The notes under the pieces were generated by a model. That model was not told the DNA's origin. It did not search any database and saw only the letters and a program-made list of their open reading frames with translations. This document shows, piece after piece, positions 34,791 through 47,106 of a stretch of DNA of 64,000 nt. The translations under genes and the position numbers were made by a program. This DNA comes from Epiperipatus broadwayi. Lineage: Eukaryota > Onychophora > Udeonychophora > Euonychophora > Peripatidae. The first letter of the stretch is position 1; the number at the start of each line of letters is the position of its first letter. The stretch is from the NCBI GenBank assembly GCA_028023455.1, contig JAQFVV010000032.1, forward strand, positions 62,001 through 126,000. Reading direction: 5' to 3'.

Positions 34791-35889
34791 TTATACAATC
34801 ATTTTTTGACAGTTAACAGTTTTGATTGCCCCTGCAATCTTCCTCAGAACTACAAAATACATGCATATAAACCATATATATATATTACATACATATTCAC
34901 AAATTATACATATATATAATCACAAAAAATACAAACATATACCTACATATTTCCAAATACATGAATAGTTATAAATAAATAAATAAGTAAAACCTCCAAA
35001 ATTTAATTTTAATCTTTATCTTTTTTCTGTTTTTCTTTTTTATAATTCTATTCCTTAATTTTAAAATCTTAATTTTTTACATTTAGTAATTTTTACATTT
35101 TTAAAAATTTTTATTTTACTTTATAAATCTTAAAGCTTTTATTTTATTCTTTATATTATAGTAATTCGTTTTTATTTATTCTATTATACCTTTATTTTAC
35201 ATTACTTCAATTTATTACCTTATATTCTTTATATTAATTAATTTTATACTATCATTATTAATTATTTATTCTAATTAATATTTTTTAATGATATTCTATA
35301 TCTCTTATATTCATATTCCCTAATTTTTAATTAAATACTACATATATAATATATTATATCATTATCCTATTTTTATACCAAATTCCTCTTAAAAACCTAT
35401 CTTACTTATTTTCTTTATATTAATATTAAATTAGTAATCAATTTTAACTCTTAGTTTTACCTTTAATCCTCTTTAATCTTTTCCCTCCACTTTTCTTCCT
35501 CACAGTCAAACTGTTTTTTCTATATAAATATACATTCAAATACTTTGGTTTCCTCTACTGCTTTTTTTATTATTCAATTTTTTTTAATCTTAATTCTTAA
35601 TTTTAATTTATATTTAAAATTTTAATTAATTTTTTTAAATTTTACATTAAAATTTTCTTCAACCCCAAATCTCTATTCATTTTAGGCCTAATAATATTTA
35701 TATAAATAGCCTCTTTTATCTTCCTTTACCTTTTACTCTCTGTAAAATGTAATATAATCAGAAGCAAATTGACTCCTCTGACTATAACTATTATTTTTAA
35801 AATTATTACTATTCCTATAACAAAAATTCAATAAAGGAAATTTCTTGTGAGTAAAAGGGTGAAACCTATCTAACCTTATTATATTTTTT
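34791..35889. other. T-rich block between the two PLE copies
   Basis: The plus strand is strongly T over A between about 34980 and 35640. No gene is recognised. It is the spacer separating the inverted PLE copies, and may include decayed PLE sequence toward its right end. Confidence 0.45.
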
Positions 35890-37500
35890 AAAGAAATAAT
35901 GAGAGATATTTTATTTCAAATTATAATCCTAGTAAGAAAATAAAATCTAAATTAATTGAAATTATGAAAATTATGACACATAACTTTTTAGATGGACCTA
36001 TTTATTTAAATTGTTATTCTAGTAAATTTTTGGCTCCTAAAGGGTTCTTCAATTTGAAATCTCATAAAGATAATTTTTATTTAAGATATATTTTTGATTT
36101 TACAGAGGAGATTGGTGATAAAATTTCAACATTTCTTATTTAACAATTATATAAAATTAGATCAATTGTATTTATGTTCTTCCTTTGAAGCATATGATAA
36201 AATTAATGGATTTATTTTAGAAAATGGTTGTTTTTGGAAGTTTAGATATTGAAAATGTATATCAATCAGTTGATTGGATAAAAAGTATTAATGTATTTCT
36301 TGATGTTTTAAATAAATTTGAATATTTTTCTGCAAATAAGATTAACATTATTCAGGATTTGTTATTATTATTAGAAGATTCTATGTAATTTGTGTGTAAT
36401 GATATGTTTTATAACATTAAAGAGAGTTGAGTTATTAGTTATGTGAGCTCTGTTTATATTCATGTTTAGAGAGTAGTGTGAGAATTTTTCTGTTTTTTTT
36501 TTAAACTTATTTGCTTGTTTGTTATATAGGAGGTTAACATGAAGGATTTTTCGATGGATTGAATGCTTTTGATTCTAATATTAAATTTATTGTTGAAGGG
36601 AATAAATTTGCATTTGCAAAAGTAAGTTTTTGGATTTAGGTATTGATAATGTTTTATTTAGTAGTCATTTCTTTTAAAAAAATTAAGAAATATGATAAGG
36701 CCAGATAGTTATCAACATTGTACTCATATGATTATAGGATTAGAAGGTTTAATAATTTTGAAAATAATAATTATATTCAGAGGAATCAATTTGCTTCTAA
36801 CTATATTGAGGAATAATATAGTAATGAATTTATTAAGAATATTATATGTAATAAAAAATATCTCTAAATCTATTAATACTAAAGGTTTAAGTATTAATGA
36901 AAATAAAGAATTTATTTCACTGCCATATAAGTCAATTAGTAAACTGATTTATCACAATAGTATTTTATTGGGTGGTATGAAAGTGGCTTGTAAAAATGTG
37001 TAAATTTATATTCAATTAAATTAAGTTAATTGATTGCAAATTTATTTCTGGAGTAGTTTACAAAATTCCTTGTAGTTATCATAAGATTTATGTAGGCCAA
37101 TGTAAATTAAGTTTTAATGAAAGAATTAAAGTTTGGAAAAGTAGAGTTAAAAATAAATATAATAACTCAGTTTTGTATCTTCATGAATGAATACATATCG
37201 TAAAATATTATTTGACAATGCAGAGGTTATCTTTTATATAAAACAGTGAATTGAAAAAAAAAGTAAAAGAAACCTTGATAATAAAATATTTTGAATCTGA
37301 GGCCATCAACCTCATGAAGGTATTTTTTTAATATTAAAGGAGTTTTTTTAAGTGAATGATAGGAAGACTATTTTGGTTGGTATATATAGATATGTTTAGT
37401 TGATTTTCACTTGAAAAAGTTTACTTGTTAATAAATGAAATCATTGTTGTGGAAGAATTTTAGTAAAGATTAGTTTTTTTGGCTACTATTGTAATGTTAT
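35890..37500 (+). pseudogene. Degenerate Penelope-like element with RT remnant and GIY-YIG domain
   Basis: The plus strand carries a broken PLE reverse transcriptase with motif-A-like SLDIENVYQSVDWIKSINVF (about 36240-36300) and SANKINIIQDLLLLLEDSM just after it. Then follows the linker (36692-37003; SISKLIYHNSILLGGMKVA). Last is the GIY-YIG endonuclease (VYKIPCSYHKIYVGQCKLSFNERIK, about 37050-37130) and its decayed C-terminus. The 3' UTR ends near 37500 with the same GGCTACTATTGTAATG tail that is inverted at 34036. Many stops and frameshifts are present. It is the only PLE copy here with visible RT sequence. Confidence 0.75.
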
Positions 37501-37629
37501 ACGAATTTTTATTATATATATATACATATATATATATAACTTTAATTCTTCTCATACCCACACTAACCTATAAATGATTGATAATATAATTATTAAATTA
37601 ATGTAGGTTCAAGTAATGTTACAAATCTA

Positions 37630-38300
37630 AATTAAATTGCACTAATGTATGCATATATGTAATAATTAATGATATAGTGATTTATATATCTGCAATATTG
37701 TGGAATCAACACTCTTCATATATGAACTAAAATTAACATGCAAACTGTTTTAAAATTAGAAATGATCCATCTATGGTTAATTAGAGCTTATTTTTTAAAT
37801 AAACCAACAATTACCATGTCGAATCCAAATTTGAGTTTGAACTTATTATAAGCCTGATTTTTAAATCTGCATATTACTTGTACAATCACAAAAAAGAGAA
37901 AGTTATTATTTTTAACTATCTACAACACTGTATTTTATTGATTTTTATAGATGTAATAATTAATAATATAGTGATTTATATATTATAATATTGTGAAAGC
38001 AACTACTCTTCGCACTTCTGTTAATTCTATAATTTTAAAACTATTATTGATGGATAAGCACATGTGTGAAGAGTAATTGTGTCCACAATATTATAGATAT
38101 GTAAATCACTATATTATTAATTATTATATCTATATAAACTAATTAAATTCAGTGTTGCAGATAATTAAAAGTAAGAAATTTTCTTTTCTTTGTGATATAT
38201 AAAATGAATATGTGCTTGTAATATGCTGATTTAAAAAACAGATTAATTCATGCATAGTCAATAATTATTGGTTTATTCAAATAATAGGCCCTAATGACTG
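37630..38300. repeat. Foldback repeat with ~240-bp arms
   Basis: Sequence 37770-38010 pairs with 38060-38300. Matching blocks are ATAATTAATAATATAGTGATTTA with its complement, CTACTCTTCGCAC with GTGTGAAGAGTA, and TAAATCTGCATATTACTTG with its partner near 38226. A further partial copy of one arm (AATGATATAGTGATTTATATA) lies at 37650-37720. Non-coding. Confidence 0.7.
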
Positions 38301-38364
38301 GTGGATCACTTTTGGTAGTTTGGGACCAATTTTAGCACATGTTTAAAGAGTAGTTCCTTCTGTC

Positions 38365-39460
38365 ATATTCATCATCATCATTAACAATTATCAATCTACT
38401 GCTGGATGAAGGTTTCTCCAAGTTTAATTGATCTTCTCCGATCTTTAGCTTCTCTTCTCCACATCATTCCTGCACACTTTCTTATTTCATCCATCCATCT
38501 CACATGTGGTCACTTTCTGGGTCTTTTACAATCTCTTGGAATCCTATTTAAGATTTCAATTGTCCATCTTTTATCATCTCTTCTAACTATATGTTCAGCC
38601 CAAGTCCACTTCAGTCTTGTTAATTTTTTTAATGAGATCAGTAACACCCGTTTGTTCTCTTACCCATATGTTGTGTTTTCAATCTCTTCTTGTTACTTCC
38701 AACATGCATCTCTCCATACTGCTTTGAGTGGTCTGAAGTCTCTGTATTGCTCTTCTATTAAGTGTCCAATTCTCAGATCCATAAATAAGAACTGGTAAAA
38801 CACATTTATTAAAAACCCTTCCTTTTCAAACACATAGGCATAGTTCCTTTTAGTAACAAGTTATTTATACCAAAAGCACTCCAACTAAGTTTAATTCTAT
38901 GATTAATTTCATCCATTATGTTTTCATCTGTATTAATAATCTTAACCAAGATATTTGTAGCTGTTAACTTCTTCTAACTCATCATAATCAATCTTTATTT
39001 TCCTATTTTGAGATAATCCATTGAACATTAGTTTTTTAACATTTATCTTTAGTCCTACTTTCTTCTTATAACTCTTGCAACATTTCCTGAAGCTCTAAAG
39101 CATTGTTTGCAAAATCAGCTACATCATCTGAAAAATTTAAATAACTTATCTCCATTTACTTTCACTTCTATAGCTTCCCATTTTAATCCACAAAATACTT
39201 CTTGCAGCACTGCTGTAAACGTTTTTGAGATATGGAGTCACCCTGTCTTACACCCTTCTAAATGTTGACTTTCCTAGTATCATTATATAATCTAATTGTT
39301 GCTGTTGCATTTTTATAAATATTCTTTAAAATATGACAATATCCTGGATTTATACCTTGATGACCTAATGCTTTAATCACTGAGGAAATGTTTATAGAAT
39401 CAAATGCATTTTCAAAATCTACAAATCCAAAGCATAATGGCAACTCATTAACACAATAAT
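38365..39460 (-). pseudogene. RTE-clade LINE, 5'-truncated minus-strand copy
   Basis: The complement of the 3' third of the LINE at 40591-43894. On the minus strand it runs from the RT (FVDFENAFDSINISSVIKAL, 39258-39443) through NATATIRLYNDT to the C-terminal domain. It ends at the ATCATCATCAT simple tail near 38370-38390. Frames are broken throughout. Homology stops at about 39455, the usual outcome of incomplete reverse transcription. Confidence 0.85.
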
Positions 39461-40579
39461 ACAGATATGCATATACATAAATCTTTATTTTTTATTTCAA
39501 GCTGTGAAAATGTTTAATTGAATATATAGAAGGACTTTTTGATTAAAACTAGTATTTTAATAGATTTTTCAGAAAAAAAATTAAAACAATAAATCAGTCA
39601 AGTTTCCCAAGAGAATTCCAAATTAAATTTGTTCTTTTTTTAAAAAAAAAGTTGCTTTCAAGTTTCTGATTAAATAAAAAAAAAAAATAAAACTAATTTG
39701 AATCTGAATTCCCATTTTAGTTTATTTACTTTGAATTATTATTAGTTTCTTTTTTTCATAAACATTACTGAAATTTTAATTCGTGTTATAAATAATAAAT
39801 TACAATAAGCTAACTACTTTAACACGAAAATAATTTCAGTACAATAAACTCATTGATAATTTTTTTTTAATAGTAATAATAATATTATTTGCATAACTTT
39901 ACGTTTGAAAATCGCAAAATACAAAAAAGCAATCAAAAAAAGTTATTTAAGAACACTAACAAATAAAAATGACATTATTAAAAATAGTGAATCTTACAAA
40001 CGTGTTTTCAAATATCGAAATATCGTTATTAAAAAAAAATACAAGTTTCGAAATTTAGATTTAATATCAATTATTCTTCATACCAATGCATTCCAAGCAT
40101 GCATGGACTTGCTTTTAAAAAAACAAGGCAGATAAACAATATATTAAAGTACGGTTAATTTAAAAAAACTGTCTAATGTATAAATTAGCAATGCTATGTC
40201 TTGTATATGGTATCTTTTTAAACAAAGTTGAAAATCATTAGTTCACATGCCTAAAAACCCTTCAACTTACATATTTTCTGCAATCATAGCACCAGTAAAC
40301 TCATTTTTTCTTACTTTCAATTACCAATCATTCTTCTTGTACTGATTCATGTCTTTTTATTCTTATATTCAATTTTAATAAAAGCTATTTCATTAAATTC
40401 AATGATTTATACTTATATTCTTTCATTCTTGTTATAAAGATCCAAGCAAAAAACCAAAAATATATATATATTATTATTTTTCTTTTTGTATGTCCCCAAT
40501 TCATCATTCAGTTTAGCTTAATTCCTTGTCAATATTCTGCCTTCCAAAATAAATATTCAATACTTTTTTACTTATATAT
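39461..40579. other. AT-rich intergenic DNA
   Basis: No gene recognised. A 76-codon lysine-rich frame (39905-40135) shows no motif. Confidence 0.45.
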
Positions 40580-40590
40580 ATATATATCAA
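40580..40590. repeat. Candidate LINE target-site duplication (left)
   Basis: ATATATATCAA here and at 43895-43905 bracket the LINE. Low complexity limits certainty. Confidence 0.5.
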
Positions 40591-41047
40591 GGTTGCATAA
40601 AGGAGTTTGCTATTAATTGAATGGAAACCTTTTAATTTCTCTTGGAGGCCTTAAAAGAACCGAGCAGAGCAAATTTCTAAATGTCCAGTCCATACATTCT
40701 TGTCGTTGCAGCTGTTATTACTATGTGATAATTCATATAGTATACGAACAAGGATGGGCTGCTCACCAACACAGATTAACCACTGTGATGAGTTTATTGG
40801 TTTTTTACCTCTGAGTTTAAGATCAAGAAACACCATGATCTTTTTTCTCGGTTGCCTGATAAGGCAGAATGAATGTTTGTGTAAATGATAAATATTTTTC
40901 CAATACATATATAAAATTATGACAGACAAAAATAAATCATGGGCCTTATTCCCAGGAAGCTGTAAAGTCACCAACCAAGGCAGCGGTTGGTGGCCAAAGG
41001 CGGAGGGTGCTAAGAATCCCCTGATTGTGGACCCAGGCTGCCATTTG
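40591..41047 (+). other. 5' leader of the RTE LINE
   Basis: GC-richer than the surroundings and directly upstream of the endonuclease start. It includes TCCCAGGAAGCTGTAAAGTC and ACCCAGGCTGCCATTTGATG. Frames through it on both strands are short and not conserved. Confidence 0.6.
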
Positions 41048-41785
41048 ATGATGACATATTATTTATGTACTTACAACTGCAGGTCACTTTCAGGTGAAGG
41101 AAGACTGCAAGAATTAGAAAAAGAACTGTCTTATATTAAATGGGACATTATTGGAATTTGTGAAGTTAGAAGAAAGGGTGAAGAGACAATTGATTTAAAA
41201 AGTGGACATATATTCTATTATAAAGGCACAAATATATATAAATACAAGTGGAATAGGATTCGTTATAAATAAAAAGTGGAAGAACAATATTGTGGAAATT
41301 GATGTATCGGACAGTGTGGCAAGATTAGTTATACAACTTAATAGCAGATACCAAATGCAGATAATTCAGGTTTATGCCCCAACAAGTTCTCATAGTGATG
41401 AAGTAGTAGAAGATTTTTATATGGATGTACAAAAGGCTTTTGATCAGATTAAACAACATTTTAAAATTGTTATGGGAGACTTTAATGCTAGAATTGATAA
41501 ACAAATGACAGATGAAAGTGCTGTAGGTAATTTTGGTTATGGTAATAGAAAGGAGAGAGGTCATAGACATGTGGAGTTTGCAGAAAAAGAAAAACTTTAT
41601 ATTATGAATTATTTTTTTGAGAAAAATATTAAAAGGCAATGGACATGGAAGCATCACAATGAAGGTACAGCAGAATTGGATTATATTTTGACTAATAGAA
41701 AATATATATTTCAAGATTGTAATGTTCTTAATAAATTTAACACAGGAAGTGATCATCGATTAGTAAGGTGTAAGATAGTGTTAAT
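41048..41785 (+). pseudogene. RTE LINE: apurinic-type endonuclease domain
   Basis: The domain nicks target DNA to prime reverse transcription. It starts at ATG 41048 (MMTYYLCTYNCRSL). The APE landmarks are all visible: N in TYNCRSL, E in IIGICEVRR (about 41152), YAPTS (about 41372), GDFN with the catalytic Asp at 41478, the W/D region WTWKHHNEGTAELDYIL, and the terminal SDHRLV (about 41750). A frameshift near 41240-41255 splits the domain, and a second one near 41780 separates it from the linker (VNAKLERQKLL). All catalytic residues I can check are retained despite the frame breaks. Confidence 0.88.
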
Positions 41786-42250
41786 GCAAAACTAGAGAGA
41801 CAAAAATTATTAAGAAAAACAATATTTACAGTTGATATTCCTAATCTTCAGAAACATTCTAATGAATTTAAATTAGAACTTACAAATTGGTTTCAAGTAT
41901 TAGTAGATTTTGAACACTATTCAGATTTGAAAGAAATTAATATGAAAATAACTGATACACTTTTAAAAACTGCAACAAAAATAGCTGGTAGAAAAAAGCA
42001 GCAATTGACCAATAAAATTTCTACTGAGACTAGAGAATTTATGAAGAAAAGAAGGAATATGAAGATATACAAAAATGTTACACTAAAAAGGATTGAATAT
42101 CTCGAATTTTATAAAATGGTATGGAAAAACGTTGAAAATGATATAAGAAAGTATAACTGTGAACTAGCAAGGAAAGCTGTAGAAGAAAATAAAAGTCTCA
42201 AGAATGTAAAACAACATTTTGGTATTGGTAGGAAATTTTATCTGCAATAA
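41780..42250 (+). pseudogene. RTE LINE: linker between endonuclease and RT
   Basis: A lysine-rich, probably helical segment (LKTATKIAGRKKQQLTNKIS, then KRRNMKIYK). It is in a different frame from the flanking domains and ends with a frame-breaking TAA at 42248-42250; coding resumes as AIRKKYGIITKKRDDI. Confidence 0.75.
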
Positions 42251-43140
42251 GAAAAAAATATGGAATTATTACTAAAAAGAGGGATGACATCATGAAATGG
42301 GTAGAAGACTTTTATCAAGAATTATATAGTAATAAAGATCAAGTACCTTCTATATCTATTACATCTTCTAAATTGCCCAGAATTTTAAATGAAGAAGTGA
42401 GATATGCAATTAAATGTATGAAGAAAGAAAAGGCTCCAGGTAATGATGGAATTATAATTGATATATTAAAAAAAGCAGGTGAAGAAATAGAAAAAAATTT
42501 AGCAAAGTTATATACCAAATGTCTAAATGATAAAGATGTACCACATGATTGGAAGAATGCAGTAATAATATTAATATTTTAAAAAGGTGATAAAGAAGAT
42601 ATTAGAAATTATAGACCTATCAGCCTTTTATCAATTTTATACAAAATTTTTACCAAGATAATTACAACTCGTCTACAGAGAACATTGGATTTCCACCAAC
42701 CAAGAGAACGAGCTGGATTTAAAAGTGGTTTTAGTACAGTAGATCATATCCAAGTATTGAGAGAAGTTATAACCAGGACAAATGAATATGAGTTACCATT
42801 ATGTTTTGGATTTGTAGATTATGAAAAGGCATTTGATTCTATAAACATTTCTTCAGTGATTAAAGCATTGGATCATCAAGATATAGATGCAGGATATTGT
42901 CATATTTTAAAGAATATTTATAAAAATGCAACAGCAACAATTAGATTACATAATGATACTGGGAAAGTCAACATTGAGAAAGGTGTAAGACAAGGTGACT
43001 CCATATCTCCAAAACTTTTTACAGCAGTGCTGCAAGAAGTATTTTGTGGATTAAAATGGGATACTAAAGGAATGAAAGTAAATGGAGATTATTTAAGTCA
43101 TTTATATTTTGCAGATAATGCGGTTGTTTTTTGCAAATAA
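42251..43140 (+). pseudogene. RTE LINE: reverse transcriptase domain
   Basis: RT landmarks in order: KEKAPGNDGI (about 42430), KGDKEDIRNYRPISLLS (about 42583), AGFKSGFSTVDHI, motif A GFVDYEKAFDSI with its Asp at 42817, motif B KGVRQGDSISPKLFTAVLQ (about 42980), and motif C FADN at about 43108. The usual FADD is FADN here (codon AAT at 43117), which removes a metal-binding Asp. An in-frame TAA at 42580-42582 interrupts ILIF*KGDK. A frameshift at about 43135 separates motif C from the thumb. The RT is therefore inactive in more than one way. Confidence 0.9.
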
Positions 43141-43874
43141 TGCTTCAGATTTGCAGGAAATGTTGTAGGAGTTATCAGATAAAAGTAGAAAAGTAGGACT
43201 AAAGATAAATGTTAAAAAGACTAAAGTAATGTTTAATCGGTTTGCTCAAAATATGAAAATAAAGATTGATTATGATGAATTAGAAGAAGTTAACAGTTAC
43301 AAATATTTTGGTCCAACTATTAATACAGATGGAAACATAATGGGTAAAATTAATCATAGAATTAAACTTGTTTGGAGTGCTTGGTAAAAATAACTTGATA
43401 CTAAAAGGAAATATACCTATGTGTTTGAAAAGGAAGGTTTTTAACAAATGTGTTTTGCCAGTTCTTACTTATGGATCTGAGACTTGGACACTTAATAAAA
43501 GAGCAATACAGAGACTTCAGACCACTTAAAGAAGTATGGAGAGATGTATGTTGGGAGTAGCAAGAAGGGATTGAAAACGCAATGTATGGGTAAGAGAACA
43601 AACAGGTGTTACTGACCTCATTGAAAAAATTAAAAGATTGAAGTGGAGTTGGGCTGAAAATGTTGCTAAAAGTGATGATAATAGATGGACAACTGAAGTC
43701 TTAAACTGGATTCCAAGAGATTGTAAAAGACCCAGAAAGAGATCACATGTGAGATGGATGAATAAGATGAGAAAGTGTACAGGAATGATGTGGAGAAGAG
43801 AAACTAAAGATTGGAGAAGATGGATTGAACTTGGAGAGACCTTCATCCTGCAGTGGATTGATAATGGTTGTTGA
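43141..43874 (+). pseudogene. RTE LINE: thumb and C-terminal domain
   Basis: Continues in shifted frames with GLKINVKKTKVMFNR, then NSYKYFG, then (43638-43874) WSWAENVAKSDDNRWTTEVL and RPRKRSHVRWMNKMRK, ending in a TGA at 43872-43874. The W-W...R-RW pattern is a standard feature of RTE-type C-termini. Several stops lie between 43160 and 43560. Confidence 0.85.
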
Positions 43875-43905
43875 TGATGATGATGATGGTAATGATATAT
43901 ATCAA
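43875..43905 (+). repeat. LINE (TGA)n tail and right target-site duplication
   Basis: TGATGATGATGATGG directly after the stop codon, followed by ATATATATCAA (43895-43905), which matches the left flank. Confidence 0.6.
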
Positions 43906-45949
43906 TTTTTTACTCCACTTTTGTATATTTTTCCTGGTATCAAAGCTATTTTCCTTTCCCTAAATAATAATGTCTTTTTAACTTTGTAATATAATCTTTC
44001 ATATTTTTGGTTTTATTTTTTATTAATTGTAAACAATTTCTTATTCATATTCATTTCTTACAATACTTTTATTATCTAACCAACTTATCTAATTTTATTT
44101 TGCACTTTTCTTAATTATGTAATATATTTTTTTACATATTTGTAGTATATTTTCTAATCTAACTAGTTTGTTTTTCTTCTCATCTTTTTTCAATTAAACA
44201 CTATTTTTTTTCTAAATTATTATTTATAAAGTATTTTTACTTTGCTTTTAATTTATTTCATATGAAATAAACTTGACCCTATTTTCCTTTGAATAATTGC
44301 TATTCACAATTCATTAGCAATACTTATGTTTTTTGATCAGTACTGATAGAAAATGCTTTATTTCCAAATGTTAAAGCAGTTATGTCATTCTTTGTAAATT
44401 ATTATATATATTTTACATTTGTTATTTCATTCATTTTTTGTTTTGTTTTTTAAATCCAATTGCTTATATAATTCTTTTTTTCCATTTTACATACTTAAAC
44501 AACTATCTTTGTTCCTTTAATTTTTCTATTTTTTTAATTTCTTATTTTTTCTATTTTTTTTTTTTAAAATATCTCGTTTTTGCACTATTTGGGGAAAATG
44601 CATCTTAAACCTAAAAGTCAATTTCCTTATTATATATCTTCTGCTTTCTATGATAGGAATTTCTACTATTTATCCCTATTATTTTTAATTTCTTACTTCA
44701 TATTTTTAAAATATATATATATAATGATAATACATATCTTTATTTTAGCCAAAATTCCCAATTAACTTTCAATGATTATATATCTTCTGATTAATATTTA
44801 TAAAAATTATTTTTCTAAATTTCCTTAATTATTCTATCACAAATCTATTGCTGTATTTTCATGATTTCTTTACAATATAGTTAAATCTAAAAATGCTTTA
44901 AAATTACTTATTTTTTGTAAAGTATTTAAATCAAGTGAATAACAAAGAATAAATTATCTTCTAACCATTTTCTGAACTATATACCCAAAAATGTATAAAC
45001 CTATCTATTAATTTATATGCAAATATTTTTCGATTTTTTATATAAATTTTATTTCTCACATTCTTATATTCACGATCTACAATTATATTAATGCTTGTTA
45101 AAACAGCCTTTGCATATCTTTCCATTCCTACTACTATTTTAACTATTATATCAGTTTTTGTTTTGTTTTAGTTTTTTTTTTTTTTTGCTTTTTAGTTTTA
45201 TAATCAAGTTATTACTTTATTCAATTCTGAATCTGTCGCATCAGCATTTTTTTATGAATCAAGCTTCATTATTAAGCACATTTACTTATCATCTTACCAA
45301 CATGTACTTGCAATCTTATAAGGAATTTTTTAAAGTTTTTCCTTATAATAACATTCTTTTCATCTGTGTTTAATAACAAGCTTTTTTTATTTCTTATCCT
45401 AGCATATCTCTATGATTCTGTTCTGTTTACACTTTTAATTTTCAAAGTTAATTCTTATTATATTTACCTCCTTTTCATCTCATTTTTATTCAAGCTATTT
45501 TTTAAGAAATCATCTCATATAATCATTTTTCTTTCATTTACCTTTAAGAGTTTGTCTCTATTTCATATTTGTTCCTTTTTAATTCTTTTAAAAGCATTTG
45601 GTTTCAACTTTTTTTGTTAGTTTTATTAGTTCTAAAGCAGTTACTTGCATTTCCTTCATTATTGTATCTGTTATTCACTATTTTTCCTAATTATTTAATG
45701 AAATATTACTAAGCCAGTCAATGTAGACTCATTCTTTATTCACCATCCATTTTTATTAACCTTTCTTTAAAGTTCTAATTATTTTTTCAATATTCCTTGC
45801 CCTGAGTAGCACTACTATATGGAGAGTTTTTGTCTGTTTTTATTCCTGTTTTTTATTAATATAAATTTAAAATCAATACTATATTTTTAAAAATGAAATT
45901 ACATAATTTTTTATATCTTTCTTGGTTCTTTATTATATACTAATTCCTC
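43906..45949. other. T-rich intergenic block
   Basis: Two kilobases in which the plus strand is strongly T-rich and A-poor relative to its complement. Hydrophobic frames (for example 45158-45373) are by-products of T-rich codons. A family B fragment lies inside. Confidence 0.5.
45796..45838 (-). repeat. TIR fragment of family B
   Basis: GAGTAGCACTACTATATGGA followed by GAGTTTTTGTCTG matches the right terminal repeat of family B. Only the tip is present. Confidence 0.6.
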
Positions 45950-46360
45950 ATCAGCATCATTATCATCATCAACTATTATCAATCCACTGCAGGATGAAGG
46001 ACTCTCCAAGTTCAGTCCATCTTCTCTGATCTTTAGCTTCTCTTCTCCATATCACCTCTGCACACTTTCTTATTTCATCCATCCATTTTACATGTGGACT
46101 CTTTCCGGGTCTTTTATAATCTCTTGTAATCCAGTTTTAAGATTTCAATTGTCTATCTATTATCATCTCTTCTAGAAATATGTCCAGCCCAATTCCACTT
46201 CAGTTTTTTAATTTTTTCAATGATGTCAGTAATACCTGTTTGTTCTCTTATGCATATATTGCATTTTCAATCTCTTCTTGTTACTCCTAACATGCATCTC
46301 TCCATATTTCTTTGAGTCATCTGAAGTCCTTGCCTTGCTCTTCTATTAAGTGTCCAAGTC
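45950..46360 (-). pseudogene. RTE-clade LINE, short 5'-truncated minus-strand copy
   Basis: The complement of the C-terminal domain and (TGA)n tail of the 40591-43894 element. It starts at the ATCATTATCATCATC tail near 45955 and ends where homology stops, near CTCAGATC (46358). About 410 bases long, with broken frames. Confidence 0.85.
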
Positions 46361-47100
46361 TCAGATCGATTAATTTCACTTATTATGCCTAGTCAACATT
46401 ATAATTCAAATTCTGCCTAAACCATATAAATTTTTTATAAACTTGATTCGGATTTCTAATTTTTATTCACTTAATTCACATTTCTATTCACCATTCAATT
46501 TCATTAATATTCATATTTATAATCAATAATTTTTACAATTATTTTTTTTGTAAAATCATCAAAATTTTTATGTAAATATGTCAAAATATTTTCATTTTAT
46601 TCTTTCCCATTCTATCAATTTCTAATAGTTAAATATAATATACCATTCTTGAATATTTTCATACCAGTTTTAATTTTTCATACATATTCTATAATATCCT
46701 TTTTATAATTATTTTTTTGTTATTACCATATTATTTTCTGTCGTTAGTATTTATAAAGATGTAATACTTTCTCATTTTTCAAATTTGTCATAACTACTGC
46801 TAATATTTTTTCCTCTATAAAATCATCTACATATTTTTTATTTATCAAATCTTTATTCTCTTTCATGTTTATGGATGTTTCTACAACTATTTCTGGTCAT
46901 TATCTTGAAAAAATATTTTTACTTTAACTTTATTCTCCATTCTGAATTTATTCAAATGTTTTATTACATATGATCAGTTATGATCACCAATATTTAAATG
47001 CGAACATAAACATTAAAGAAATGCCAAGAATTTGTAATAAAACATGAATTTAATTAACAAAATGAATATTAATTGGCAATATTGACTGAAAATAGTAGCA
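46361..47100. other. AT-rich intergenic DNA
   Basis: Nothing recognised; the T-rich strand bias continues. Confidence 0.45.
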
Positions 47101-47106
47101 ATTTTC

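Larger units (their letters stand above)
40591..43894 (+). mobile_element. RTE-clade non-LTR retrotransposon, near full length, inactive
   Basis: A 3.3-kb element with a 5' leader, APE endonuclease, reverse transcriptase, the RTE-type C-terminal domain and a very short 3' end finishing in (TGA)n. This compact layout with a simple-repeat tail is characteristic of the RTE clade. The protein frame is interrupted by at least three frameshifts (near 41250, 41780, 43135) and in-frame stops (42580 and downstream). Two truncated relatives lie nearby on the minus strand. Confidence 0.88.

Noticed and set aside
38406-38798. 130-codon plus-strand frame, with a related minus-strand frame at 43526-43846
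   Set aside because: They are antisense to the C-terminal domain of the RTE LINE; the sense reading explains the similarity.
39905-40135. 76-codon lysine-rich frame
   Set aside because: No recognisable domain, no promoter or partner exon, and composition expected from A-rich DNA.
41325-41756. 143-codon minus-strand frame
   Set aside because: Antisense shadow of the LINE endonuclease domain.
45158-45620. Hydrophobic frames resembling membrane proteins
   Set aside because: T-rich DNA gives Phe/Leu/Ile codons; no conserved pattern of helices or motif.
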